Shown: positions 1 to 8,696, counted from the stretch's first letter. The stretch is DNA of 64,000 nucleotides from [Clostridium] symbiosum (GCA_036419695.1 CP143946.1:4644001-4708000); one strand, 5' to 3'. The notes: generated by a model not told the origin, from the sequence alone. Numbers and translations are program-made.

Positions 1-57
1 ATCGGTTCCTCCTCCCCCAAAGCTGACGCGCAGGGGAGCTCTTCCTCTTATGACCAT
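1..57 (-). CDS. hddA: D-glycero-D-manno-heptose 7-phosphate kinase-like GHMP kinase (N-terminal 19 residues only)
   Basis: Only the first 19 codons lie in the window. They read MVIRGRAPLRVSFGGGGTD, which matches the start of HddA-type GHMP kinases (a PLRVSF-GGGTD signature). These enzymes phosphorylate heptose 7-phosphate on the way to GDP-heptose for surface glycans. The ATG at 55-57 overlaps the last ten bases of hddC, so the two are translationally coupled. The family call rests on this short motif and on the hddC neighbour. Confidence 0.75.
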   Translation of the reverse strand, partial: MVIRGRAPLRVSFGGGGTD

Positions 58-758
58 TTGATAACCCCTTTCTTTACGTCCTCCTGAAAGCGGAAATAAT
101 CCTCCGGCACGCCGATATCGATAAAGTAACCGTCATTGACAAAGCCGCCCAGCCGTCTGCCTTCCTTCATCCATCCGGGGATCATCTCATTTTCCAGTGA
201 AACCTTTCGGGGCGGGATTTCATCGAGCAGTTTCCGCGACATCAGGTAAACGCCTCCGTTAATTGTGCCCGGCCGCGCCTCTTTTTCTTTCTCATTAAAC
301 CCGGTCAGCATCACACCGTCCAGGACGGCCGCGCCATAGCGCGATACATCGGGAACCTCCCGGAGCACGAGAGCCATATCCAGTCCGTTTTCTTCCTTTA
401 TCTTTACGAGCCTGCCGTAATCGATCTGGTAAAAAGTATCTGCGTTGAGGACAAAAAAGCTGTCTTCGGTAACGTAACGGCCCGCATTCCTGATTGCCCC
501 CGCCGTACCCAGAAGTTCTTCCTCATAGGCATAGGACGCCCTGAGCCCAAAGGCCTCCCCGTCTCCAAAATGGTCTTCCACCATGCTGCCCTTATATCCG
601 ACGGCAAAAATAATATCGGTAATCCCAAACCGCGCCAGCCCGCGGACCACGTATTCCATGAAGGGCCTGTCCTCAATCAGAGCCATTGGCTTGGGGCGGT
701 CGCTTACCACGCTGCGAAGCCGCGTCCCCAGCCCTCCGGCCAGAAGTATTGCCTGCAT
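48..758 (-). CDS. hddC: Heptose-1-phosphate guanylyltransferase-like nucleotidyltransferase
   Basis: A 236-residue NTP-transferase (GT-A-like Rossmann fold). The N-terminus has the nucleotide-binding loop LLAGGLGTRLR, followed by PKPM, and VLNADTFY provides the metal-binding aspartate at about residue 106. Enzymes of this type join a sugar 1-phosphate to GTP; HddC makes GDP-D-glycero-alpha-D-manno-heptose for S-layer or capsule glycans. GGGAGG lies 6 bases before the ATG. The 3' end overlaps the start of an HddA-like kinase, which favours the heptose assignment over a mannose-1-phosphate or glucose-1-phosphate transferase. Substrate specificity is inferred from this pairing. Confidence 0.8.
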   Translation of the reverse strand: MQAILLAGGLGTRLRSVVSDRPKPMALIEDRPFMEYVVRGLARFGITDIIFAVGYKGSMVEDHFGDGEAFGLRASYAYEEELLGTAGAIRNAGRYVTEDSFFVLNADTFYQIDYGRLVKIKEENGLDMALVLREVPDVSRYGAAVLDGVMLTGFNEKEKEARPGTINGGVYLMSRKLLDEIPPRKVSLENEMIPGWMKEGRRLGGFVNDGYFIDIGVPEDYFRFQEDVKKGVIKWS

Positions 759-863
759 CTTTATCCTCCCGTTTACAAACTGCCGTTATTGTCCGCGGAG
801 CTTCTGTAAAATACCGTACAGAACAGCCGCCGTGTACCGTAACGCCCTGACTTATCCTTGATT

Positions 864-899
864 TTATAACTGTTCTTATGATTATTCTTATAATTGTTC
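864..899. repeat. Three 12-bp tandem repeats built on the stop codon of the M42 peptidase gene
   Basis: On the minus strand the last codons GAACAATTATAA are followed directly by GAATAATCATAA and GAACAGTTATAA. The repeat unit therefore contains the gene's own stop codon. Units lie at 888-899, 876-887 and 864-875. Similar arrays occur at 18616-18655 and 38039-38140. Confidence 0.75.
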
Positions 900-1964
900 T
901 TTCATCTGCTCAAAAAATTTCCGGCTGAGTTCTTTATCCAGTACGCCTACATAGGCGGCCAATAGCATCCATGTCTGCTCCAACCCCTTAATGTGGGTGC
1001 GTTCCTGTCCGTGGGAAGCCGAAACTCCCGGACCGATGAGCGCTCCGCGTATATCATTGCCGGCAGAAAGGGCGGAGGAAACGTCGGAACCGTAGTGCGG
1101 GAAAATATCCACCGCATAATCGATTCCATATTCTTTTGCCAGGCCGATCAGCCTGTTCGTCATATCAAAATCGTAAGGTCCGGAAGAATCCTTGGCGCAG
1201 ATGGATACGCGGTACTCATCCCCGCTCAGATCATCGCCGAGGGCGCCCATGTCGATGGCAAGGAATTCCTCGATCTCTTCCGGGATATAGCTGCATCCGT
1301 GGCCCACCTCCTCATAATTGCTGATGGCAATTTTGAGAGTCTGCTCCGGCTGTTTTCCCGTCTCATGCAGATATTTGAGAAGTCCCAGAATGACTGCGGC
1401 GGACGCCTTGTCATCCAGATGCCTGGATTTGATAAAACCGCTTTCCGTATAAACAAACTTCGGATCAAAACTTATGAAATCCCCGGGGCCGATGCCCAGC
1501 TCCTCCACATCGGCTTTCTCCCGCACAATCTCGTCGAGGCGGACTTCCATGTTGGCTTCCTTGCGCTCCAGCGTCCTGGCCTCATCAAAGGTGTGTACGG
1601 ACGGGGCCTTTGTCTGAATCGTTCCGGTGAACGTTTTACCATCCCTTGTCAGAATTCGGCAGTAGCTGCCCTCGATGGACTGCATCATAAACCCGCCCAC
1701 TGATACGATGGCCAGAGTCCCGTCCGGCCTTATGGAACGCACCATGGCGCCCAGCGTATCCACATGGGCCGACAGCCCCAGAACCGTCTCCGTCTTTCCC
1801 GGCACGGTAATCAGCATTCCGCCCTTCCGGTTATAGGCAACCGGAAAACCAAAGCCGCTTACTTCCTTCTCTATCCGCTCCATCACCCTTTTTGTGTACC
1901 CCGACGGGCTGGGTATATTAACAATTTCATCCAGTATATTTACAATATAATTCATATCTCTCAT
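888..1964 (-). CDS. M42 family metallopeptidase (glutamyl aminopeptidase / PepA-FrvX type)
   Basis: A 358-residue cytosolic di-zinc aminopeptidase or deblocking peptidase of the M42 family. Visible family landmarks are SAHVDTLGAMV near the N-terminus (first metal histidine and aspartate), RHLDDKASAA (bridging aspartate), NYEEVGHG (catalytic glutamates) and the C-terminal SHGQERTH metal histidine. An upstream in-frame start exists at 2030, but AGGAGG sits 6 bases before the ATG at 1964, which decides the start. The gene stands alone, with RpiR upstream on the same strand. It probably trims peptides taken up from the medium. Confidence 0.85.
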   Translation of the reverse strand: MRDMNYIVNILDEIVNIPSPSGYTKRVMERIEKEVSGFGFPVAYNRKGGMLITVPGKTETVLGLSAHVDTLGAMVRSIRPDGTLAIVSVGGFMMQSIEGSYCRILTRDGKTFTGTIQTKAPSVHTFDEARTLERKEANMEVRLDEIVREKADVEELGIGPGDFISFDPKFVYTESGFIKSRHLDDKASAAVILGLLKYLHETGKQPEQTLKIAISNYEEVGHGCSYIPEEIEEFLAIDMGALGDDLSGDEYRVSICAKDSSGPYDFDMTNRLIGLAKEYGIDYAVDIFPHYGSDVSSALSAGNDIRGALIGPGVSASHGQERTHIKGLEQTWMLLAAYVGVLDKELSRKFFEQMKEQL

Positions 1965-2096
1965 TCTTCCCCTCCTGCGGGCATAGCAAACCCAGTTTAA
2001 CTTTTGTATTTTATCACAGATCACTTTCATTTTCCACCCGATACCGCCACAAAAGACCTGAAATCCACGAAAAGTAAGAAACCCGAAAACAAATAT

Positions 2097-2133
2097 TAAA
2101 TAAAAAGAAAGAACAGTACCGAATCAGTACTGT
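2097..2133 (-). terminator. Rho-independent terminator overlapping the rpiR stop codon
   Basis: On the minus strand ACAGTACT-GATTC-GGTACTGT forms an 8-bp stem and is followed by TCTTTCTTTTTATTT. The stop codon of the RpiR gene lies inside the hairpin. Confidence 0.7.
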
Positions 2134-2972
2134 CCCGTCTCTCTTAAATACTCTTCCATTTTAATCAGCCGCTCCTCATTCTGTTTCTTGTTCTTCTTGC
2201 TGACAAGCCCCAGGAGGACTTCCATCGCCATGACGAGGGTTGTGTAGGAGTTGTAAAATGATATATTTTCCGTTGAATTTAAAATGACGGCCTCCGCTCC
2301 GGTGCAGAGAGGCGACGTATACTTATCCGTCAGGGCAACAATGTGGCTGCCCGCCCTTTTAGCCATATTAATTGCAAATACCGTGTCGCTTGAATACCTC
2401 TCATAAGACAGGCCGATGACCGTGTCTTTTTCCGTCAGATCCACCAGGGAATCAACCAGGGGCTGGCTGCCGTTCACCACATAAACGCCGGAGCGCACAC
2501 AGCCCAGCATGACGCCGAATGACGACGCAAAACCCGCACAGGTCCGAAAACCCACGATAAACACACGCTCCGCCTCGGTTATCAGTTTTGCCGCCTTACG
2601 GTAGTTTACATAATCGGCCGTTGTCTGGTCATTCTCAATATTTCTCAGTACATTGTCCTTCAGTACCGCAATAATCTCATCCTCGGACAGAAGTTCCATG
2701 GACTTTATTTTCTCATATGGAATCTGGGTCTTTTCCTTCTTCCGGTTCTCGGCCAGCTCTTCCTGCAGCGCCCTCTTGAAATGGCTGAAATTTTCAAAGC
2801 CCAATTTGGACGATACACGCACGACGGAGGACGGACTGACTCCCAATATCCGGGCAATCTCCGCCGAAGTCATAAAACACGCCGCTTCCCGGTTTCTCAA
2901 TATATAGTCGAGGACAATTTTGTCCTTCGGCGTCAATTTGGCTTCACCGGGTATATTCTTAATTCTATCCAT
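2124..2972 (-). CDS. MurR/RpiR family transcriptional regulator
   Basis: A 282-residue regulator. The N-terminal HTH_6 domain (about residues 10-85) contains LTPKDKIVLDYI and TSAEIARILGVSPSSVVR. The C-terminal SIS sugar-phosphate isomerase fold (about 120-265) contains ERVFIVGFRTCAGFA and VIGLSYERYSSDT. RpiR proteins usually sense phosphosugars. The start is placed at 2972 because CAGGAGG lies 6 bases upstream; the 57 residues upstream of it in frame look unrelated to the family. It is divergent from the MATE exporter, with about 230 bases between the two starts. Whether it controls that gene is unknown. Confidence 0.85.
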   Translation of the reverse strand: MDRIKNIPGEAKLTPKDKIVLDYILRNREAACFMTSAEIARILGVSPSSVVRVSSKLGFENFSHFKRALQEELAENRKKEKTQIPYEKIKSMELLSEDEIIAVLKDNVLRNIENDQTTADYVNYRKAAKLITEAERVFIVGFRTCAGFASSFGVMLGCVRSGVYVVNGSQPLVDSLVDLTEKDTVIGLSYERYSSDTVFAINMAKRAGSHIVALTDKYTSPLCTGAEAVILNSTENISFYNSYTTLVMAMEVLLGLVSKKNKKQNEERLIKMEEYLRETGQY

Positions 2973-3202
2973 CTTATGCCCTCCTGTGTCTGTAGCCCAT
3001 ATCCCGGAGCCCGAGGAAAAATTCCGATTGACATCCCCCACTCCAGTAACTATAATTACACTATGAAATGATTCTAATAATTCAGTGTATTCACTAATAT
3101 GATTTTCAAGATTCATTATAATTAATGATTGCGCTTTTGGCAAGAATTTTCTTCTGATTGCCGGTATTTTCCAAAAATAAATTGAATCCGGGAGGACTTT
3201 TT

Positions 3203-4522
3203 ATGGCTCGTGACATGACTCAGGGAGGAATTACCAAACATCTTCTGGCATACGCCGTCCCTTTGATGTTCGCCAATCTTCTGCAGCAGCTTTACCAGAC
3301 GGTGGACTCCATTATTGTGGGGCAGTATAACGGAAAGGAAGCGCTGGCCGCTATCGGGGCCGCCGGTCCCATCATGAATATTCTGATTTTCCTGATTGTG
3401 GGGCTCTCACTCGGCGCCTCCATCCTGATGTCCGAATATTTTGGGGCGCATGACTACGACGCCCTGAAAGCAGAGATGGCAACCTCCCTCGTTTCCGGCT
3501 TCCTCCTGACGGTTGTTCTCTCATTACTTTCCTTTGCGGGCAGCGGTCTTTTTATCACCCTGACCAGGACGCCGGCAGAAATTGCACCGATGGCCGCCGA
3601 CTATCTGAGAGTCATCTCACTGGGACTGATTTTTACGTTTTTTTATAACATATTATCCGCGGGACTTCGCTCGCTGGGCGATGCCAGGGCTCCTCTCTAC
3701 GTTCTCTGCATTACCACCGTGCTCCATGTTCTCCTGGCGGTTTATATGGTCGGCAGGCTGAATATGGGCGTACAGGGAGCCGCCTATGCGACCGTTATTT
3801 CACAGGCTGTTTCCTCACTGATGCTGTTTCTCTACATAAAACTCAAGGTGCCTTATCTGAGGCTGACATTGACGGAGCTGCGCATCAGGATGGACTTTCT
3901 GAGAAAGACCATCGATTTCAGCGCCATCTCCGCTCTTCAGCAGACCGTGCTCTACATCGGCCGGCTTCTGGTCCAGTCGGGCATTAATACGCTCGGTGTC
4001 GACGCCGTGGCCGCCTTTAACGCCGTCTCCATCATCGACAGCTATATCCTGGCGCCCGGGGACAGTTTGGCAGCCTCCGTCACCACATTTACCGCCCAGA
4101 ACAAGGGCGCAAAGCAGTACAAAAGAATTCCTACCGGCCTGAAAACCGTTGTAGTGATGGCCGAGATATATATTATAACCATCTCCGCCCTCGTACTCAT
4201 CGGAAAAAACCAGCTTCTGGGCATCTTCCTGAAGCCGGAGGAGGTCGAAGCCATCCGGATCGGAACGCTTTATATTGTGCCGATGGCCTGCTTTTACTTT
4301 ATCAGCGGATTCACCAACAGCTTCCAGGGTTATTTCCGCGGTATCGGAAACCTTCGGGTAACGCTGATTGCCACGGTCATCCAGATTCCTATCCGCGTTA
4401 TCCTGACCTACTCCCTGCTGGGCAGATTCGGGATTCAGGCGGTGGTGATAGGTACGACACTGGGCTGGATCTGCATGACTTTATATGAATTAATTTTCTA
4501 TCGGAAATACGGCATCCATTAG
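3203..4522 (+). CDS. MATE family multidrug/Na+ efflux transporter
   Basis: A 439-residue polytopic membrane protein with about 12 hydrophobic segments in two homologous halves. Typical MATE features are the opening MTQGGITKHLLAYAVPLMFANLLQQLYQTVDSI segment (about residues 4-36), GQYNGKEALAAIGAAGPI, and the matching GVDAVAAFNAVSIIDS of the second half. It is expected to export cationic drugs or metabolites using Na+ or H+ gradients. GGGAGG lies 7 bases before the ATG at 3203; the longer frame from 3158 has no ribosome-binding site. A strong terminator follows, so it is monocistronic. Confidence 0.85.
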   Translation: MARDMTQGGITKHLLAYAVPLMFANLLQQLYQTVDSIIVGQYNGKEALAAIGAAGPIMNILIFLIVGLSLGASILMSEYFGAHDYDALKAEMATSLVSGFLLTVVLSLLSFAGSGLFITLTRTPAEIAPMAADYLRVISLGLIFTFFYNILSAGLRSLGDARAPLYVLCITTVLHVLLAVYMVGRLNMGVQGAAYATVISQAVSSLMLFLYIKLKVPYLRLTLTELRIRMDFLRKTIDFSAISALQQTVLYIGRLLVQSGINTLGVDAVAAFNAVSIIDSYILAPGDSLAASVTTFTAQNKGAKQYKRIPTGLKTVVVMAEIYIITISALVLIGKNQLLGIFLKPEEVEAIRIGTLYIVPMACFYFISGFTNSFQGYFRGIGNLRVTLIATVIQIPIRVILTYSLLGRFGIQAVVIGTTLGWICMTLYELIFYRKYGIH

Positions 4523-4534
4523 AAAAGTTGCGGA

Positions 4535-4590
4535 CAGCCGGGCGGTAAAGGCAAAGGGATTCCCCATGTGCTTTACTGCCCGGCTGTTTT
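4535..4590 (+). terminator. Terminator downstream of the MATE gene
   Basis: CAGCCGGGCGGTAAAG at 4535-4550 pairs with CTTTACTGCCCGGCTG at 4571-4586 with a single G-T wobble. A TTTT tract follows. Confidence 0.85.
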
Positions 4591-4619
4591 ACCGGCCATC
4601 TATGAAAAAAACTGCAGCC

Positions 4620-5606
4620 CTATTCTTCCTCCGGATATTTCATTCCCCATTCCCTGCGCAGGTCCGTCATAATCTCCATGACGTCCTCCGTGAAATCCAG
4701 ATGCATCCTGTCCGCCGCTCCCGAAACAGCCAGCTCCATATCCATGACCTCATACATCAGGGCCTCCTCTGTCTTTCCCTCCCCGACCGTTTCCGTCCGG
4801 CCGTCTTCCGTATAAGTGATAACTGCTTTCTCCGCCCTGGGATAATCATAAATCTCAATATACCCCCTGTCGAACGAAACCATACCGCGCTTCGGCTGTT
4901 TAGCATGAAGGGAAAGGGAAACGGAAGCCATCTCCTGTGCCCGGTTCATCAGAAGGATTCCAGCCTGCTCATCCACCCCGGTGGGGGCAAATTTGACCTG
5001 CGACACAACCTGATCCGGCTTTTCCGACATGAACCATCTCACAAAGGAAAGGGCGTACACTCCAATATCCAAGAGCGCTCCTCCGGCCAGCTCACGGTTG
5101 AAAAAGCGGTTTTTCATATCATACTCCTTATAGCTGCCGAAATTCATCTGGATCAAACGGAGGGGTCCCAGAGCCCCCGACTCCGTTATCTCGCGTAATT
5201 TCCTGTATACGGGCATGTGGTAAAGCGTCATGGCTTCCGCAAGGATAACGCCGTATTCCCGCGCCGTCCGGACCGCCAGCGACAGCTCCTCTGAATTAAG
5301 GGTAATAGACTTTTCACAAAGGACATGTTTCCCGTTTCTCAGCGCCTCCAGAATAAACGTGATATGCGTATTATGCGGCGTCGTTATATAGATAATGTCA
5401 ATTTCATCATCGGTAAACATCTGATGAAAGTCTTCATAAACTTTCTCAATCCCATACTTTTCAGCATATGCAACTGCCTTTTCCCGCGTCCTGTTCCCCA
5501 CCGCAGCCGGTTTTCTTCCCTGCTTTCCCATTGCCTCCGCCAGTTCATTGGCAATCACACCACAGCCCAGTACCGCCCAGCGGTAGTTCTTCCGATTTCT
5601 ATCCAT
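4620..5606 (-). CDS. Gfo/Idh/MocA family NAD(P)-dependent oxidoreductase
   Basis: A 328-residue sugar or cyclitol dehydrogenase-like protein. The N-terminal Rossmann fold shows WAVLGCGVIANELAEA. The family motif CEKSITLN follows (the EKP motif position, here EKS), and the C-terminal alpha/beta domain includes GGALLDIGVYALSF with a catalytic-type aspartate. GGGAGG lies 5 bases before the ATG at 5606. It stands alone next to the palindromic repeat. The substrate cannot be told from sequence. Replacement of proline by serine in the EKP motif is a modest departure. Confidence 0.85.
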   Translation of the reverse strand: MDRNRKNYRWAVLGCGVIANELAEAMGKQGRKPAAVGNRTREKAVAYAEKYGIEKVYEDFHQMFTDDEIDIIYITTPHNTHITFILEALRNGKHVLCEKSITLNSEELSLAVRTAREYGVILAEAMTLYHMPVYRKLREITESGALGPLRLIQMNFGSYKEYDMKNRFFNRELAGGALLDIGVYALSFVRWFMSEKPDQVVSQVKFAPTGVDEQAGILLMNRAQEMASVSLSLHAKQPKRGMVSFDRGYIEIYDYPRAEKAVITYTEDGRTETVGEGKTEEALMYEVMDMELAVSGAADRMHLDFTEDVMEIMTDLRREWGMKYPEEE

Positions 5607-6080
5607 AGTATCCTCCCTCATATTGCTGTCCCTGCAGGCGGCGGACAGCTGTCTTTCCGTCATGATAAAACGCGGGGGGCGGGGTTGTCAAGGCTATGTT
5701 TAGTTGAGATGCGAGGACGCCTCTGTAAGACGGCGGACGGGGGAGTGGGAGGGGTGTATGAGTCTTCAGTCCCGGTTTATGGTTGTGGTGAGGGGGAATC
5801 CGGAGAAAGACTTTCCTGCGGGGACACGCTCCCGCTTGTGAAGCGCACAGCGGATGCTAAGCTCGTGAGGGACCTCGCTAAGCACCGGCGGGCTTCAAGG
5901 TCACCCTTCGGAAAGTTTTTCTCCTCCTTCCCCCGGGCAGGTTATCGACGGGACTGAAGACTCAGGGAAGGTGATTGCCCCGTCGGTAGTCCTCAGGGGC
6001 TGATTATCTCTTTCGCCAAGTGCGGGCGCCCTATTGTTGCGGCCACTACACAGTCGTAACGGATTCCAGCCATACCAGGT

Positions 6081-6143
6081 CCGGGTCTGCGGCCGCTGAT
6101 TTGTTTTGTTCTTCTTTTTATGGAAAAGGGAAATTGTTGCAGC
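6081..6143 (+). repeat. Vestigial third copy of the repeat unit's inner end
   Basis: CCGGGTCTGCGGCCGCTGAT at 6081-6100 closely matches CCGGGCCTGCGGCCGCTGAT in locus 2 (51684-51703). It is followed by a similar T-rich stretch and a GTTGCAGCC remnant. It lies in the centre of locus 1 and looks like a decayed inner end of another unit. Confidence 0.5.
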
Positions 6144-6239
6144 CTCTGCATCACTTTGTATGACGGAAATCTCCCTCCTGTCCAATATGAATTATATTGT
6201 ATTTTAGCCTTAGATTATTTAGTCCGATCTCCATCTTTT

Positions 6240-6278
6240 AGTTCAACTTAATAGTACGACTTAATAGTTCGACTTATT
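6240..6278. repeat. Three 13-bp tandem repeats in the centre of palindromic locus 1
   Basis: AGTTCAACTTAAT, AGTACGACTTAAT and AGTTCGACTTATT lie head to tail in the AT-rich centre between the two inverted units. Confidence 0.75.
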
Positions 6279-6734
6279 ATTCAGTCTGAATATAAAAATA
6301 TCACAACAATGTAGTGGCCGCGACAATACCTCCCCCTTACTTGACGAAAGAGACAATCAGCCCCTGAAGCCGGCGGACGGGGCAATCACCTTCGCTGAGT
6401 CTTCAGTCCCGTCGACAGCCTGCCCGGGGAAGGAAGGAGAAAACTTTCCGAAGGGTGACCTTGGAGCCCGCCGGTGCTTAGACGGCGTTCTTTGACGTCT
6501 TAGCATCCGCTGTGCGCTCCACAAGCGGGAGCGAGTCCCCGTAGGAATTTTTTCTCCTGGATTCCCCCTCACCACAACCTATAAACCGGGACTGAAGACT
6601 CATACACACCCTCCCACTCCCCCGTCCGCCGTCTTACAGAGGCGTCCTCGCATCTCAACTAAATCCCAATTCCTCTTGTAAATTCCCCCTCCAGGATGTA
6701 TGTTATTCATATGAACAATAAGGAGGGTTACAGA

Positions 6735-7571
6735 ATGGAATTTACATTAAAAATTACAATGGCCGATCCGGCCGGGAACCGGACAGCGTTTGCTGAGGGG
6801 GATGTTCCACCCGAATTATATGCAGCGGTGGGAGCTGCTATTTTGAAGGAAGAGGATTTAAATGCCGAACAGGCAGGTTTTATCCTTCCTCCGCTCAGAG
6901 GCGCTGCCGGGCGTATGGAGATGATGGGCGGGGAATTCTGCGGCAATGCATCCAGGAGCTTTGGCCTGCTGCTGGGAAGACGTAGCGGTATGAAGGCCGG
7001 AGAGCGTATTCCTGTTGAGGTTTCGGGAAGCCGGGATATTCTGGAGGTTCTTTTAGAAGATGACGGTTCCTGGGTATCCATGCCGCTTCCGCAGGCCATC
7101 ACGGAGCTGACGCTTCCGGAAGAAGCCGGCAGGGACAGCGGTATTGCTTCCACTGACAGAAGCGGCCTTCTGCGTTTTCCAGCGGTCGTCCTAGAGGGAA
7201 TTACCCACGTGATCCTTGAAAATGTCAAGCCATCCGAGTCACTGGCCCACGCCGTCCTCGATAAAATGGCAAAGGAGACCGAAGTGGATGCCGCCGGAGC
7301 CATCTTTATAAACGGCGGTGAGATGACGCCGGTCGTATGGGTGAGGGCAACCGACAGCTTTATCTGGGAAAGCAGCTGTGGCAGCGGGACCCTGGCTTCC
7401 ACGATATGGCTTGGACGCGAAGTGAAGGACGGGGATTTCCGTCTGGAATTAAAACAGCCCGGCGGAATTTTAAAAGCCGAGTTTACGGCAAAGGAAGGCA
7501 GGATTACCGACGCCCGAATCGGCGGCCCCGTATTTTTCGAGGAACCCGTCGTCAGGACGATTACAATTTAA
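6735..7571 (+). CDS. DapF-like amino-acid racemase/epimerase (possible histidine racemase)
   Basis: A 278-residue protein with the two-lobed diaminopimelate-epimerase fold. It carries the two active-site cysteines needed for cofactor-free racemisation: GGEFCGNASRSFG in the first half and ESSCGSGTLAST in the second. The family covers DapF, PrpF-like isomerases, and the histidine racemases of metallophore pathways (CntK). AGGAGG lies 7 bases before the ATG at 6735. It is followed after 15 bases by a MerR regulator, so the two form an operon. The hut locus lies just beyond, which makes histidine a reasonable substrate guess, but this is inference only. It is not an obvious housekeeping DapF. Confidence 0.7.
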   Translation: MEFTLKITMADPAGNRTAFAEGDVPPELYAAVGAAILKEEDLNAEQAGFILPPLRGAAGRMEMMGGEFCGNASRSFGLLLGRRSGMKAGERIPVEVSGSRDILEVLLEDDGSWVSMPLPQAITELTLPEEAGRDSGIASTDRSGLLRFPAVVLEGITHVILENVKPSESLAHAVLDKMAKETEVDAAGAIFINGGEMTPVVWVRATDSFIWESSCGSGTLASTIWLGREVKDGDFRLELKQPGGILKAEFTAKEGRITDARIGGPVFFEEPVVRTITI

Positions 7572-7586
7572 ATTAACGGATCAATT

Positions 7587-8489
7587 ATGAAAAGTACATA
7601 CACGATTTCAGAAATAGCGGATTTCTTCAATATCTCAACGCAGACACTGCGTTATTATGACAAGATTGGCCTTATGAAACCCGTGAAGACGGACGAGTCT
7701 TCGGGGTACCGTCTTTATAGCGGGGAGCAGTTTGACAAGCTCTATCTGATACGCGAACTGAAGCAGCTCGGTCTCTCCCTGGAACAGATTAAGACTTATT
7801 GTGAAACCAGGGATATACGCGGATTGGGCCGGATTCTCGATGAGACAAGCTCCTCACTGGAACGTCAGCTAAATGAACTTCAATCTCTGAAAAAACATGT
7901 GGACGATTATCTGAGGAGCATCCGTCTTCTGGAGAACGCCCACGGGCGCAGTATCTGTGAATTCCGGCCGATCCGTGAGCGCTACGCTTATACCGTGGAT
8001 ATTAATTTTCAGGCAGAGCATCTCCTGCACTACATAGATATTCTCGAGGAATCCTATGCCCGCTCTTCGCTTCAGCATGTCGAGCCTGGACATATCCTTC
8101 TGGGCATTCACAGGAAAGAACTGGGAAAGAATAACCTGGATGGATATAATTTTATCGGCAATATGCTGAAACAGCCCGTCAGCGATAAAAACGTGAGAAC
8201 ATTCCCGGAGGGACTGTATGCGGTAGCCTGCCACCTTGGCAGCTACGACACGATATTTGAGACTTACCGGAAACTTCTGCGCTATATCCGTCACCACCAC
8301 TATACCATATCGGGCGATTCCCTGGAGATTTCCATCACCGATATGGCGTTCACCGATAACCCGGAAGAATTTGTTACCGAAATTCAGATTCCGGTGGAAG
8401 AATCGGGGTCGCGGCCTGCGTCGGAAACAGAACCAGGAACAGGGCCGGAGGCAGAACCTGCGCCATCGCCTAAACCGGAACATTCATAA
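7587..8489 (+). CDS. MerR family regulator with GyrI-like effector-binding domain
   Basis: A 300-residue regulator. The N-terminal winged helix (about 1-70) contains TISEIADFFNISTQTLRYYDKIGL and the SGYRLYS wing. A coiled-coil dimer helix spans about 75-115, and a GyrI/BmrR-like ligand domain spans about 130-275. The C-terminus is a low-complexity tail rich in Pro, Glu, Ser and Thr that is not part of either domain. It lies 15 bases after the DapF-like gene and probably regulates that operon in response to a small molecule. Confidence 0.85.
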   Translation: MKSTYTISEIADFFNISTQTLRYYDKIGLMKPVKTDESSGYRLYSGEQFDKLYLIRELKQLGLSLEQIKTYCETRDIRGLGRILDETSSSLERQLNELQSLKKHVDDYLRSIRLLENAHGRSICEFRPIRERYAYTVDINFQAEHLLHYIDILEESYARSSLQHVEPGHILLGIHRKELGKNNLDGYNFIGNMLKQPVSDKNVRTFPEGLYAVACHLGSYDTIFETYRKLLRYIRHHHYTISGDSLEISITDMAFTDNPEEFVTEIQIPVEESGSRPASETEPGTGPEAEPAPSPKPEHS

Positions 8490-8518
8490 TATAGAAAGTA
8501 AAGACATAACCGTCAATT

Positions 8519-8592
8519 TAAAAAGCCGTTTCTTTCGGATTGCCCATAAGACCTTATTGCGAGTCCGGGGTTCCGAAAAAGGCGGCTTTTGT
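8519..8592 (+). terminator. Terminator of the racemase-merR operon
   Basis: AAAAGCCGTTTCTTTCGGA at about 8521-8539 pairs with TCCGAAAAAGGCGGCTTTT at about 8572-8590. The rest of the 8490-8814 gap holds this hairpin and the one at 8697-8757; nothing else was recognised. Confidence 0.8.
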
Positions 8593-8696
8593 TGTCATCT
8601 GCTCCGGCATGATGCTTTGGCCTTATAGCGGTTCTGTCCTGTTTTTCTCAGCCTTTATCCCGGGGGCCTCCGCCTGTATCGCTCATCTCCCCTAAA

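Larger units (their letters stand above)
5698..6665. repeat. Large palindromic non-coding repeat, locus 1 (two inverted ~355-bp structured units)
   Basis: The left unit (5698-6052) and right unit (6309-6665) are close inverted copies around a ~255-bp AT-rich centre. Each unit begins at its outer edge with TTTAGTTGAGATGCGAGGACGC and ends inward with GCGGCCACTAC. Inside each unit, GAGTCTTCAGTCCCG (5760-5774; 6397-6411) pairs with CGGGACTGAAGACTC (5949-5963; 6587-6601), flanked by a further outer stem, so each unit can fold alone into a ~280-nt hairpin. No credible coding sequence was found. A diverged second locus lies at 51385-52200. Confidence 0.9.

Noticed and set aside
5698..6665. Insertion sequence or MITE with transposase-type terminal repeats
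   Set aside because: No transposase, and no target-site duplication could be confirmed at the ends; the internal hairpins are far longer than those of a simple MITE. Left as an unclassified repeat.
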